From assembly GCF_001186125.1 (NCBI RefSeq), contig NW_014039931.1, positions 1 through 35,067 on the forward strand: a stretch of DNA of 35,067 nt. Reading direction: 5' to 3'. The position numbers and the translations under genes were made by a program. This DNA comes from Sphaeroforma arctica JP610 (lineage: Eukaryota > Opisthokonta > Ichthyosporea > Ichthyophonida). Positions 13,219-21,021 of this stretch are shown piece after piece. Under the pieces are notes generated by a model that searched no databases, was not told the DNA's origin, and saw only the letters and a program-made list of their open reading frames with translations. Within the stretch, counting starts at the first letter, position 1; each line of letters starts with the position of its first letter.

Positions 13219-14370
13219 GTTGTATGGTTTCTGCTGACGATTACGTATATACGAAAGTGCAACTGTATTAGTATTGGAAGGAGTGTGAACTCTATCCCAA
13301 GTATTGGTCTAAATTGAGTTTGTGCAAGCTCGGAGGTGTACACCAAACGTTTGTGTATTAAACGGACGTTGTGGCTCAGTGCGTCTGCGAATACTAACCA
13401 GGGGCGCATTCTTCTGCTTTCTGTTGCCCTGCTATGCTACTGAGCTTTCGAGGCTAAACTTTGGTACTCTTTCGTCTAACTTTGAACCAATCAAATTGCG
13501 CGGTAAAAAATATTTAAACCATGGTTTTTTTATCGTCCGCCAATAGGAGTAGGAAAAAGAGACGATTGTCAGAGTTATACTTCCTTAACAAAGAAAGGTT
13601 GGAGGCACTGTCGTATTTCCAAGAGAGTGACCCCGGTTACCATGAGAGGTTAGTGGACATAGCATCAACATACAAATGTATTTGCGTTATCATAGTCAAG
13701 CTATATCGAATACTTACATGAATTTAATTTTAATATGTTGATCTTATTTTATTATTTTGTTTAGTTATGACTGTGCTGGGAACATGTGGGATGGACGAAT
13801 ATGGCTGTTTTTTAGTATATTATTTCAGCTGACACATCATGCACTCAAAATAGGTGTGTGTACCATATCCTCACTGGGAGATCACTTTCGCAAGAGGGCT
13901 AGCTATCACACACATAACATGATCTTTTGGGCAGAGTGTACGTGTATCTCTACGCCTATGTTATACATACGCTACTATCCGTGAACACTGCCCACGTGTC
14001 AATGGGTCGTGTTTTATATACGCACACATTACATCCTGCACACATGGTCTACTTATGGACATGCGGTAACCCTGACCACTGGTTACCATGCCAACGCCGT
14101 TTCTGTATGCGTTTCAGGTGCATGTCGGTGTATACGAAGAAATTGGTGGGTGACGTTTTTGACGAAAGGCCTGTGAGGACCGAATTGCCCAACGCAAATG
14201 CTCCACCGCAACCGTCGCAACCGGACCCGTTGCCCCAAATCACAGTCACCAACTCACTCAAAAACGCCACAGATGACACGTCACAGGCGTGGGCTTTACT
14301 GCCGGACACCGCAGATGGTATGGGCCGTGCGGATGTGTTTGTGGATGTGAACGCCGGTTGTCAGTGGTAG
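7115..14370 (+). CDS. Myb/SANT (trihelix)-like DNA-binding protein, at least eight exons
   Basis: Exons by frame and GT-AG sites: 7115-7248, 7894-8023, 9368-9486, 10228-10421, 10939-11024, 12164-12323, 13547-13648 and 14118-14370. Exons 1-5 join in perfect phase (221 codons); exons 7 and 8 also join in phase and end at TAG 14368-14370. Exon 6 ends in phase 1 by its best donor, but exon 7 needs phase 2, so a small exon or another donor is missing in the intron that contains the N gap. The N-terminus is acidic and Ser-rich, then RYSPEEDLQMARAWVEVAT and SLDFWAHVYEEH resemble the Trp/Phe-spaced Myb/SANT or trihelix domain of plant- and oomycete-type proteins. Next come a helical Glu/Lys-rich region (EMYNEKMERLAAEGK), a low-complexity Thr/Asn/His region in exon 6, a basic patch (SRKKRRLSE) that could be a nuclear signal, and a Pro-rich tail. 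A nuclear DNA-binding role is inferred from this resemblance only. The protein could instead be transposase-derived, as many such domains are. Confidence 0.7.
7333..7378 (+). repeat. Degenerate copy of exon 2 start in intron 1 of the Myb-like gene
   Basis: TCTGTGAAGTTTTGGGACCA resembles the exon 2 stretch coding SLDFWAHV (here it reads SVKFWDQ), continuing loosely through GAGCCGGATTGG versus GAGGAACATTTGG. Same strand, upstream of the parent exon. Moderate similarity by eye; chance cannot be ruled out for this one alone. Confidence 0.4.
7545..7800. repeat. About 115-bp direct repeat, two copies plus a partial third
   Basis: The unit runs from GCTGCTTGCCAATAGTC through CCATTGTGCTTGTA to GTACGAGTRCCGCATATTGAG. 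The second copy has an internal deletion, and a third begins at about 7763 before diverging. It lies in intron 1 of the Myb-like gene and does not resemble its exons. Confidence 0.85.
8015..8270 (+). repeat. 37-bp minisatellite growing out of the exon 2 donor site
   Basis: Seven units of 37 bp alternate between two subtypes (TGAGAGTGACAA and TGTGAATGTGTCAA), so the higher-order unit is 74 bp. Each unit ends in CAAGTGAAA or similar and the next begins GTATGG or a variant. Exon 2 of the Myb-like gene ends with the same CAAGCGAAA followed by the donor GTATGG. The array therefore appears to have started from the exon-intron junction itself, and several units keep a GT at the equivalent position. 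Confidence 0.85.
8826..9145. repeat. About 31/62-bp AT-rich minisatellite
   Basis: Alternating units of the type ATAGTTTACACATTTATACT and ATAGTTTACCTATCTACACT, each followed by AATATTGTT or ATTATTGTT, repeat about ten times in intron 2 of the Myb-like gene. No coding potential. Confidence 0.85.
9212..9240 (+). repeat. Degenerate copy of exon 3 start with its own acceptor
   Basis: CACCGCAG is followed by GAAACGGATATTATTCATTC, which parallels exon 3 start GAAATTGATCTGTTTCATGC after its acceptor. The copy reads ETDIIHSM where exon 3 reads EIDLFHAV. It sits about 155 bases upstream of the parent exon, on the same strand and in the same relation to a splice acceptor. Frame is lost further on. Confidence 0.5.
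9785..10050. repeat. About 21-36-bp minisatellite in intron 3 of the Myb-like gene
   Basis: Units built on TACACATGTATATTATCTCC alternate with CATACACATTTCTATATTAGC. About ten units, AT-rich, with no coding sense. Confidence 0.85.
10056..10082 (+). repeat. Possible short copy of exon 4 sequence in intron 3
   Basis: GGCGAAAATACCAATGAGAT resembles exon 4 ACCGAAATGTACAACGAGAA (GENTNE versus TEMYNE). Only about 20 bases, so weak alone; it lies upstream of the parent exon on the same strand like the other copies. Confidence 0.3.
10560..10800. repeat. TG/TA microsatellite in intron 4 of the Myb-like gene
   Basis: Interrupted TG, TATA and TATG runs cover about 240 bases. Open frames through it are repetitive Cys/Val/Tyr strings only. 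Confidence 0.9.
11060..11337. repeat. 31-bp minisatellite, nine units
   Basis: Consensus unit ATCAACAACACCCCCTCGTG followed by TCAGTAGCATC. Units abut with no unique spacers, so this is a minisatellite and not a CRISPR array. It begins about 35 bases after exon 5 of the Myb-like gene. Confidence 0.95.
11765..12163 (+). repeat. 70-bp minisatellite whose last unit supplies a splice acceptor
   Basis: Five to six units, some shortened, contain TCCATTCATTCACTCATGTA, a TGTCACGTGTGTGTAC segment and ACTTCTACTGACAGTGTCAA. The final unit reads TGTCACATGTGTGTAG and ends exactly at the acceptor of exon 6 (exon starts 12164). The acceptor AG thus appears to be a C-to-G variant of the repeat's GTGTGTAC. 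Confidence 0.85.
12325..12475. repeat. TA/TG microsatellite after exon 6
   Basis: TATATATATGTGTGTGTG is followed by TATG/TATATG runs and then a GTGTGCGTGTG block. It lies at the start of the unresolved intron of the Myb-like gene. Confidence 0.9.
13130..13149. other. Assembly gap of 20 N
   Basis: The gap lies inside a TATG/TA microsatellite (about 13085-13220), where assemblies commonly break. Its true length is unknown. It falls in the intron where a phase-correcting exon of the Myb-like gene seems to be missing. Confidence 0.98.
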
Positions 14371-14735
14371 TGTGTGTTACTAGACATCTCCCATGACAAC
14401 ATGGCCGTATCTGTACCTGTTGTGTACATGCACTGTGTTTAAACCCGTGCTGTTGTATATTCTGTTGAAAGCATTATTGTGTGCCGCTCTGCCGTGGGGT
14501 TTCTCTCCTGTGCAAGCACTCAGAGGTGCACTCCGGCATTAAGTTCAGCGCCTTCATAGGGTTTAGGGTTTGCGCTCGCTTGTATACCAGAAATTGTTGT
14601 GTGTTGTGTGTAACAACTCCACAATTACATCTCTTATGTCTTGACATGCGGTTGTGCTGGGCATATATTGCATATGTAATCAGATATCAGATTGGCACGT
14701 GTCTATAGTTGCACGCGTCTATTTATATCCCGACA
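14371..14735. other. Spacer between the Myb-like and ACY1-like genes
   Basis: About 365 bases without a recognisable gene. It includes TAGGGTTTAGGGTTTG at about 14557, two telomere-like units, too short to mean anything by itself. Confidence 0.6.
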
Positions 14736-15163
14736 TTCCAATTGGTTCCTATTTATATATACAATTGAACCCTATTCATATATACAATTGGTCACTATTT
14801 ATAGATACAATTGGTCACTATCTATATATCCAATTGATCCCTTTTTATAAATCCAGTATTATATGCTCAATTGGTCCCTTATATACATCCGATTGTCCCT
14901 ATTTATGTGTCCAATTGATCCCTATTCGTATATCCATTGGTCCATATTTATATATTCAATTGGTCCCTATTTATATATCCAATTGATCCCTATTTGTATA
15001 TCCAATTGGTCCCTATTTATATATCCAACTGGCCCCTATTTACATATTCAATTGGTCCCTATTTTTATATCCAATTGGTTCCTATTTATATATCCAATTG
15101 ATCCCTATTTTTATCTCCAATTGCTCCATATTTTTATCTCCAATTGCTCCCTATTTATATAAC
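14736..15163. repeat. 23-bp CCAATTG minisatellite abutting the ACY1-like start codon
   Basis: Roughly 18-19 units of CCAATTGRTCCCTATTTATAT with few changes. Each unit contains CCAAT and the palindrome CAATTG. The array ends two bases before the ATG at 15165, so it occupies the place of the 5' UTR and proximal promoter. In-frame ATGs inside it (for example 15144) are repeat-derived. Confidence 0.9.
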
Positions 15164-15164
15164 C

Positions 15165-16744
15165 ATGAAATTGCTTTGGCGGCGCTTCACAGAGGATGTG
15201 GCCGTGACTGCGCTCCGAAATTACCTTCGAATCTCTCCAATTCACAAATACACAAAACTGTCCCGATTTCTGAGGAGGGAAGCGGATCGTATTGGTCTAC
15301 AGGTACTTCCAAACCGTTTTTTGGGACCCAATTTTCTTTTTCTGAATTTTTGCGTTAGAACCTTCATAGGCCGTTATCACGCGAAGTGTGTGACAGTGTG
15401 TGTGCAACTATGGTTGTTTAGCGGTGTTTGTGTGCCTGTGTGTAGACACACCAATGTTATAGGATCAAAGTGCTTGGACGCATCCCAATCCTCTGTTCTG
15501 TGAGTTCTGGTTCCGGACCCACATTGTCCACCGGAGTGAATCGTTGTATATGTGGTTCACGATCCTTGAAGTATTTGCGTGCTACCATTACACTTAATAC
15601 CCCATCCCGTGTGTTAGTTTTGGGACGTATTGTACCAAGCCGCACTCACACGTGCTATGTACCGCACAGACACAACCTGCACCTGCGTTGTAGAATGACA
15701 ATGTGAGTATTTGATTAGTGTGAAAACAACCCACAATCTTCGATACACACTTAACTCGAACCATTGCCAGGGCAGGGCAATCAGTGACTTTGCTGCATGT
15801 ACTATGGGTATCCACATCAGTATGTCAATATATATATACACCATACGCCTTGTATATGATGTAACCATTCTCAGTATGTCAATATATATGCACACCATAC
15901 GCCTTGTATTTGATGTAACCATTCTCAGTATGTCAATATATATACACACCATACGCCTGGTATATGATGTAACCATTCTCAATATGTCAATATATATACA
16001 CACCAAACGCCTTGTATATGCAGTAATCATTCACACCCTATCATCTACCTCAAACATCGCAGTATGCAGAATACGAACCAGTGCCAGGGCAACCAGTGAT
16101 TGTACTGACACTACTGGGACGAGACCCCTCTCAAGAGAGTGTGCTTCTGAACTCGCACACAGATACGGGTACTTTAGATGCGCAGAGTAAGCGATGGACA
16201 CACCCGCCCTATGTCGCACACAAGGACAGTCAGGGACGTATCTACGCCCATGGAGCTCAGGATAAGAAGTGTGTGGGTATGCAATACCTGCACGCACTAG
16301 CACGAATACTGAGCAACCATAGGCAAGGTAAGATGTCCTACAATATAACGGTATTAGGGTTATAGGGTTTTATATAAAGGTGTCTTTTCTGTTTGTGTAC
16401 CGATCATGCGCAGGTGCGTGTATCTTAAGGCTTGTATAATTACCCATCTATTCTGTAAGCGCTACAAAGACACCAACCTTACACTGCAGACAACCCCCGT
16501 CAGGAGCGTACCTACGCACACGCGATGTATGATGTTGAGTGTGTGACTATGGGGATAAAGTGAATTGTTCTGAGAGTTTACAGAGTCCCATTTCTCTCTC
16601 TGTGTAAATCTTTTGACAATCTCTGCTACCCTACCGTTCCATTGTACTTTGTAGGTGTATGTATCCGAGCGAACTCGATGTACACCTTGAAGCTCATGCA
16701 TGTATGTAGAATAGCTACACATATACTTGGTCGTCGGAAAGCAT

Positions 16745-16788
<44 letters not shown>

Positions 16789-16792
16789 TATG

Positions 16793-16825
<33 letters not shown>

Positions 16826-19050
16826 ATGCATGTATGTATGTATGTATGTATGTATGCTTATATTTATATTTATAGTTATAATTATACTGCATGCAGTCTC
16901 TGACAACCGCTATCCCGCCGAATCTTGCACCTGTGATACTAATCCGCCCATCTACAAGTTGACAATACATACGTTATATCTTTCTATATGTTTATAACAC
17001 GTGCGTTGTATCTATCTGTAAATGAAAGTACATACATTTTGGCAACACATGCGTTACATTTGTCTATAAGTGGACACTACTTGCATTACATTACATATAT
17101 CTGTATACTATCCCACATACATCTGTATACCTAACCTCCACTCTTCCTATCGCCTTCCCTCTCCAGCATCCACCACACCACTATTCCATCGCACTCTGCA
17201 CCTGTCCTATGTTTCCGGACTAGAAGTGGGGGGTGGTGAAGTGATGGCCAATTTCGTCGATTCCGAGGCCTTTAATAGGCTTGGTGTAGGGTTTGCGCTG
17301 GATGCAGGGTTGGCATGTGCGAGTACGGCGTGTGATGTGTATGTGGGTGAGAGAGCACCGTACTGGCTTACGCTCACTGCCCACGGAACACCAGGACATG
17401 GATCTGTGACCACTCAGAGTAAGCAATGCAAGCTTGTACGTACGTGTGTGTGGTGGGCTACATATCAGTGTATGTGCTTTGTATGTGTGCATGTATGTAA
17501 TGGATCTGTGACCACTCAGTGTATGTACTTCGTATGTGTGCATGTATGTATTATGATCTGTGACCACTCAGGTTATAAGCTTTGTGCCTCTGTCTAATTA
17601 CGCATAGGTATTGTATATATTGTGTCATGTGTTATATGTTCTGATGCCCACTCTCTCAGCCTATCTCATTCCCCTACTCAGAAACGGCACCGTTACGCCT
17701 CAACGCGGTCATCAACCGATTCCTGGAAGTCCGAAGTTCGGAAGCGGAGCGTATGCAGTCACATGGCCTTAGTGTGGGCGATGTAATGTCCATCAATCTT
17801 ACTATGGTACATTGCGGGGTGCAACACAACGCTATACCGGCCACAGCCTCTGGTAGGTCATCGGGTTTATGTGCCTGTCCGTTGGTGTGAGTGTACATGT
17901 CGTCATATATTTGGCGTGTCTGTGTGTATATATGCGCGTATACATGTGTGAGAGGGAAATCGTTAACGCGCTTCTGGTGTATTCGATATCCATTAGTTTG
18001 ACTGTAGAGAGATGTGGAGTCCGACACAACCCTCACTTTGCCACAACCTCCGTTGGGTTGCTACGCTTAGTGTTTTTTATCTGTGTGTGTGGTTGTTTGA
18101 ATGGTTTAAAGTGTGTGTGCGCATGTATTCATGTGTGTACGTGTGGTTAATTACACGGTTAGGAGTGTGTGTGCGCATGTATTCATGTGTGTACGTGTGG
18201 TTAATTACACGGTTGGAAGTGTGTGTGCGTGAGAGACAGCGTGAGTCTGTGTATCTTAAGCATGCGCTTGGGATATGTAGTGTCCGTGAAGGTGACCAAT
18301 AGTAATCTGGCTATACTACACTTGAGAGTGCGCCACAATGCTATCTCTGTCATAGTCACCATTTTCACACTTCCTTTCACGGATTCAACCCCTTTTCAAC
18401 GTTCTGTATGTAATTATTTTTTTCTTTCACGCGCTAATATCCGTACACACAATCGGATCGTCTCTGTAATCTTTTGAAGTACCATACACATTATCTCTTT
18501 GTTCATGTAAACCCCTGAAGTACTCATACGCCCAATCTGACTGTCCTTGTAGCTGGATTTGATATACGCGCACCTCCCAGCCGAACCCAAGCGGATGTGC
18601 ACACACTGGTGGAAAGCCTTCTGGAAGAAGGGGTGACGGTGGACTATGTCTTGGACACAGCCATGAACAACGTACGTGTCGCTCTCTGTGGCTGTGGCCC
18701 ATAGTGTATCCGTCTATATACGTTAATAGATTTCTGTGGCGTTTTAGTGTTGGGTTCGTGTCCGTTCATTCGCACGGTTATATGGTATGTCCTCTACTGC
18801 GCCCGTGTGCATGCGTGAATGAATATCTTTAGCGTTTCAATATCGCCTGCGTATATGTCTGTGCAGTTACGTGCATGTTGCACTCCACACCCACTGGTTT
18901 GCGTTAGCGCATACTGAAGTGTCTGCTACAGTTGGCTGATTCAGGCAACAAGTTTGACATCCTTTCCCTGATGCCTGTATCCGGCGAGTAGTATGGTGGT
19001 GTAGTGTGGGGGCTACACCTAACTCGAAGAATCGCAATAAGCTTATTTGG

Positions 19051-19112
<62 letters not shown>

Positions 19113-19864
19113 ATATACACATATGACGTTTGACATCTTTCACCTGCTGTCAGCAGCTAACCAGTAGTAGTATGGTGGTGTAGTGTGTATGTTAGGTGTT
19201 AGGTGCTAGATGACCAGGACAGCTGTCGGTAGAAGTATTTGCCGGCTCAACTCACATCGGAATGCTTGTTCGATATGTACGAATGTGCTTGTTGTGTTAA
19301 CGTATTGTATGTGTGCACTACAGTAGGAGTGCGCCGTGATACATACTATCTACAGGTATATTTCACATTCAGTTTTATAGCCATAATACATGCTGCTGCA
19401 TTGTTTGCGTTAAAGCGTTGAAGAAGTTCATGTGCCATTTTTATCTGTGTATGTCTCGTCTGATAAGTTGTGTTGTACCTAGGTTTCTACTGTTTTGAAT
19501 AGCTCTTCGTGGTAGACTGTGTGCACAGGTATATCCCACAATCGAAACGCTCCGATGGTACTAGCTATTGTACTGTTTGTATTAGATAGTCAAAATACAG
19601 AGGTACAATTCTAATTGACAAACTCTTTCTCTGTTACTATGTGTCATGATTCCGGTATCTACTTTTGATGACATTCTAATGTATAGTCATATCATACGCT
19701 ACGATGTAGGAAGACATTAATAGCAGCTCCCAACGACAGCAGTTCGTAGTAAAATGCCCAAACTATACCTCACTTCCAGAGCCTCCAACATCACATCCCG
19801 TAGTGAACTTTGCGTGAAAGCATCACGACTCTAGATTTTCTACTGAAAATATCACATGTATGTA

Positions 19865-19904
<40 letters not shown>

Positions 19905-20814
19905 ATATATACATATATATTTATACGTTTATACGTTTATATAAAAGTATAACTGCCAATGATAGCTCTACATGTGCAATTTTTATACTCAGATTTTCAA
20001 AGTGTTATGCTATCTTTCTGTACAGGTGACAACTGCCGATGATAGCTCTCCGTGGTGGACTGTGTTCGCAGAGGCATGCAACAACGCAGCCGTCAAGCTA
20101 AATGACCCCGGGATCTTCCCTGCTGGGACGGATGCCCGATTTCTGAGAAGCAAAGGTATGGGCATGCGTGGTTTGTTTATATTTATATGTATATGTATAT
20201 ATATTCTATATATTTATTATATACTACATATATTATATGCTATATATATTATATACTATATATATGTATATATGTAAATACATATTTATATATATATATA
20301 TATATGTCTGTGGGATTTTTATATAAATGTGTGTGTATGTTTGTTTGTCGATGAACTTGATCGTGTGTGCGTATTGTTTGTATTGGTATTGACTGTGGGT
20401 GGGTGTGTGGGTGTATATCTGGCGTGACAAGCCGGTGATGGATCTCCGCAATTTGACGTACACACATTCTACACTTCACATCAGAATACTTCGCAGTCAT
20501 TGCGTTCTCAGTGCCTCTATATGTACATCCTCGACGGCCTTTTCCATCACTGTTTTTATCCTAATGTTGCTATATAGTTGCGATCTATGCCAACCGACTA
20601 GTTTGGTTGTACATGAATGGCTCGTACTTATCTAAACCACCTGACTGATGGCCACGCCTGTATATGCGCAGGGATCCCTACAATCGGCTTCTCCCCCATC
20701 AACAATACCATCGCAGCACCACCGGAGCAGGACGAGTACATAGACGAGCAGATCTACCTAAGAGGTGTGACGGCGTTCGAGCACATTTTTGCTGCGCTTG
20801 GAGATATGGTGTAA
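15165..20814 (+). CDS. Aminoacylase-1 (ACY1)-like protein lacking key catalytic residues
   Basis: Seven exons: 15165-15302, 16063-16327, 17167-17418, 17682-17852, 18553-18671, 20026-20155 and 20672-20814. All junctions are GT-AG and in phase, giving 405 residues against 408 in human ACY1, aligning along the whole length (LLNSHTD, GRIYAHGAQDKKCVGMQYL, VGFALDAGLA, GTPGHGS, FDIRAP, DDSSPWW, GFSPINNT, YLRGV). M20 aminoacylases hydrolyse N-acyl amino acids with two zinc ions. Kept: H78 (human H80), D80, D113, E154 (E148) and H212 (H206). Changed: the general base E147 is L153 (PDEE became SGLE), zinc ligand E175 is A181 (ALDEG became ALDAG), and zinc ligand H373 is P376 (LHDHDE became PPEQDE, so no His is available nearby either). 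Intact frame, conserved length and conserved scaffold argue against a dead pseudogene; loss of base and ligands argues against ordinary aminoacylase activity. A soluble, cytosolic pseudoenzyme is the simplest reading. The introns carry many degenerate exon copies, listed separately. Confidence 0.88.
15470..15690 (+). repeat. Degenerate copy of exon 2 in intron 1 of the ACY1-like gene
   Basis: One open frame reads LGRIPILCSVSSGS where exon 2 reads LGRDPSQESVLLNS, and further on THTCYVPH where exon 2 reads THPPYVAH. At DNA level CTATGTACCGCACA matches exon CTATGTCGCACA with a two-base gap. The order of the matching blocks is that of the exon, but spacing is expanded in the middle. Upstream of the parent exon, same strand. 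Confidence 0.55.
15754..15815 (+). repeat. Second, short copy of exon 2 start in intron 1
   Basis: CGAACCATTGCCAGGGCA matches exon 2 CGAACCAGTGCCAGGGCA at 16 of 18 bases. A five-base GGGCA repeat and ATCAGTGACTT, versus exon ACCAGTGATT, follow. It lies directly before the 54-bp minisatellite that separates it from real exon 2. Confidence 0.65.
15818..16034. repeat. 54-bp minisatellite, four units
   Basis: The unit starts CAGTATGTCAATATATATAC and continues with ACCATACGCCTTGTATATGA and TGTAACCATTCT. Unit starts at 15818, 15872, 15926 and 15980 give an exact 54-base period. It ends about 30 bases before exon 2 of the ACY1-like gene. Confidence 0.95.
16455..16560 (+). repeat. Degenerate copy of the exon 2 metal-site region in intron 2
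   Basis: Starts with the identical GTAAGCG and then tracks exon 2 (16187-16287) for about 105 bases with a small gap. In the exon frame it reads QERTYAHAMYDVECVTM where the exon reads QGRIYAHGAQDKKCVGM, keeping the Asp of the GAQDKK metal site, preceded by QPYTA versus PPYVA. About half the residues agree. It has no clear splice sites of its own. Confidence 0.75.
16637..16682 (+). repeat. Degenerate copy of exon 3 start in intron 2 (first)
   Basis: TTCCATTGTACTTTGTAGG and then ATGTATCCGAGC follow exon 3 TTCCATCGCACTCTGCACC and ATGTTTCCGGAC. The exon frame gives FHCTL, a stop, then VYVS against exon FHRTLHLSYVS, so it is not usable as an exon as it stands. Confidence 0.6.
16747..16856. repeat. 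TG/TATG microsatellite in intron 2
   Basis: TG runs, a TATATATATG block, a second TG run and six TATG units. Followed at about 16955-17110 by a loose repeat of TACATACRTTATAT-like units. Confidence 0.9.
16905..16950 (+). repeat. Degenerate copy of exon 3 start in intron 2 (second)
   Basis: ACAACCGCTATCCCGCCGAA then TCTTGCACCTGTGATAC parallels exon 3 ACCACTATTCCATCGCA then CTCTGCACCTGTCCTAT; about 23 of 37 bases agree by eye, with a nine-of-ten core at TTGCACCTGT. Moderate support. Confidence 0.45.
17469..17571 (+). repeat. Two tandem copies of the exon 3 end and donor region in intron 3
   Basis: Exon 3 ends ATGGATCTGTGACCACTCAG plus A before GTAAGC. The string GATCTGTGACCACTCAG recurs exactly at about 17503-17519 and 17555-17571, followed by TGTATG and GTTATA. 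A shared spacer (TGTATGTRCTTYGTATGTGT) gives a unit of about 52 bases. These are recent duplications that include the donor junction. Confidence 0.9.
17986..18057 (+). repeat. Copy of exon 4 end in intron 4 (first)
   Basis: In the exon frame it reads SISLTVERCGVRHN then ATTS where exon 4 reads SINLTMVHCGVQHN then ATAS; about 12 of 21 residues and roughly two thirds of the bases agree. No stop interrupts this part, and a GTTGGG follows at the position of the real donor GTAGGT. Best preserved of the copies and the best candidate for an alternative exon, although no convincing acceptor was found for it. Confidence 0.75.
18108..18222. repeat. 54-55-bp direct duplication in intron 4
   Basis: AGTGTGTGTGCGCATGTATT, then CATGTGTGTACGTGTGG and TTAATTACACGGTTRG, occurs twice in tandem, nearly identical, followed by a third partial start. 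It separates the two exon 4 copies. Confidence 0.9.
18268..18352 (+). repeat. Copy of exon 4 end in intron 4 (second)
   Basis: One frame reads GYVVSVKVT and, after a short insertion, VRHNAIS, where exon 4 reads GDVMSINLT and VQHNAIP. At DNA level GGATATGTAGTGTCC parallels GGCGATGTAATGTCC. An insertion of about four codons lies between the blocks. Confidence 0.6.
18951..19187. repeat. Direct repeat flanking a TG/TA microsatellite in intron 5
   Basis: TTTGACATCCTTTCCCTG with TAGTATGGTGGTGTAGTGTG (18951-19007) recurs as TTTGACATCTTTCACCTG with the same 20-base end (about 19129-19187). A (TG)n(TA)n block at about 19051-19112 lies between. The TTTGACATC piece loosely recalls exon 5 (GGATTTGATATAC), but not enough to call it a copy. 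Confidence 0.8.
19474..19530 (+). repeat. Degenerate copy of exon 6 start with acceptor, intron 5
   Basis: TGTACCTAGGTTTCTACTG then AATAGCTCTTCGTGGTAGAC and TGTGT parallels TGTACAGGTGACAACTG then GATAGCTCTCCGTGGTGGAC and TGTGT. The splice acceptor AG is preserved (CTAG). In the exon frame it reads SSW, a stop, TV against SSPWWTV, so it could not be used in frame. Confidence 0.75.
19866..19945. repeat. TA/TATG microsatellite in intron 5
   Basis: A pure TA run is followed by three TATG units, further TA and two TTATACGT units. Confidence 0.9.
19946..19975 (+). repeat. Second copy of exon 6 start, intron 5
   Basis: ACTGCCAATGATAGCTCT matches exon 6 ACTGCCGATGATAGCTCT at 17 of 18 bases, 80 bases upstream of the real exon. 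Similarity stops within ten bases downstream. Confidence 0.75.
20175..20310. repeat. TA-rich microsatellite in intron 6
   Basis: Repeated ATATATTATATACTATATAT-like units and a TA run. No coding sense. Confidence 0.9.
20424..20454 (+). repeat. Copy of exon 6 start in intron 6
   Basis: GTGACAAGCCGGTGATGGAT then CTCCG parallels exon 6 GTGACAACTGCCGATGATAG then CTCTCCG, allowing two small gaps. Same strand, downstream of the parent exon. Moderate support. Confidence 0.5.
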
Positions 20815-21021
20815 TTCATGCATTTGGGAACGTCGCATACACATGAGTGTGAGATATCCCAAGGTCTGAGATGCATCTGCAAGTATGTACGAGATTGTAT
20901 CAAGCCCGTCGTAATGAGGACTGATGGGTCTGTGGGTATTCGGCCCGTGAGATTGATAACATATCAGCACAGCCAATCGCGCTGGATAGCGTGGTGTGAC
21001 GTGGTTGAGCTATGTTGGGCC
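20815..21021. other. 3' flank of the ACY1-like gene
   Basis: Follows the TAA at 20812-20814. No gene is recognisable and no clear polyadenylation signal stands out. Confidence 0.5.

Noticed and set aside
14557-14572. Interstitial telomere repeat (TAGGGTTTAGGGTTTG; similar at about 16349)
   Set aside because: Only two units, not extended and not at a junction of any kind. Chance is sufficient.
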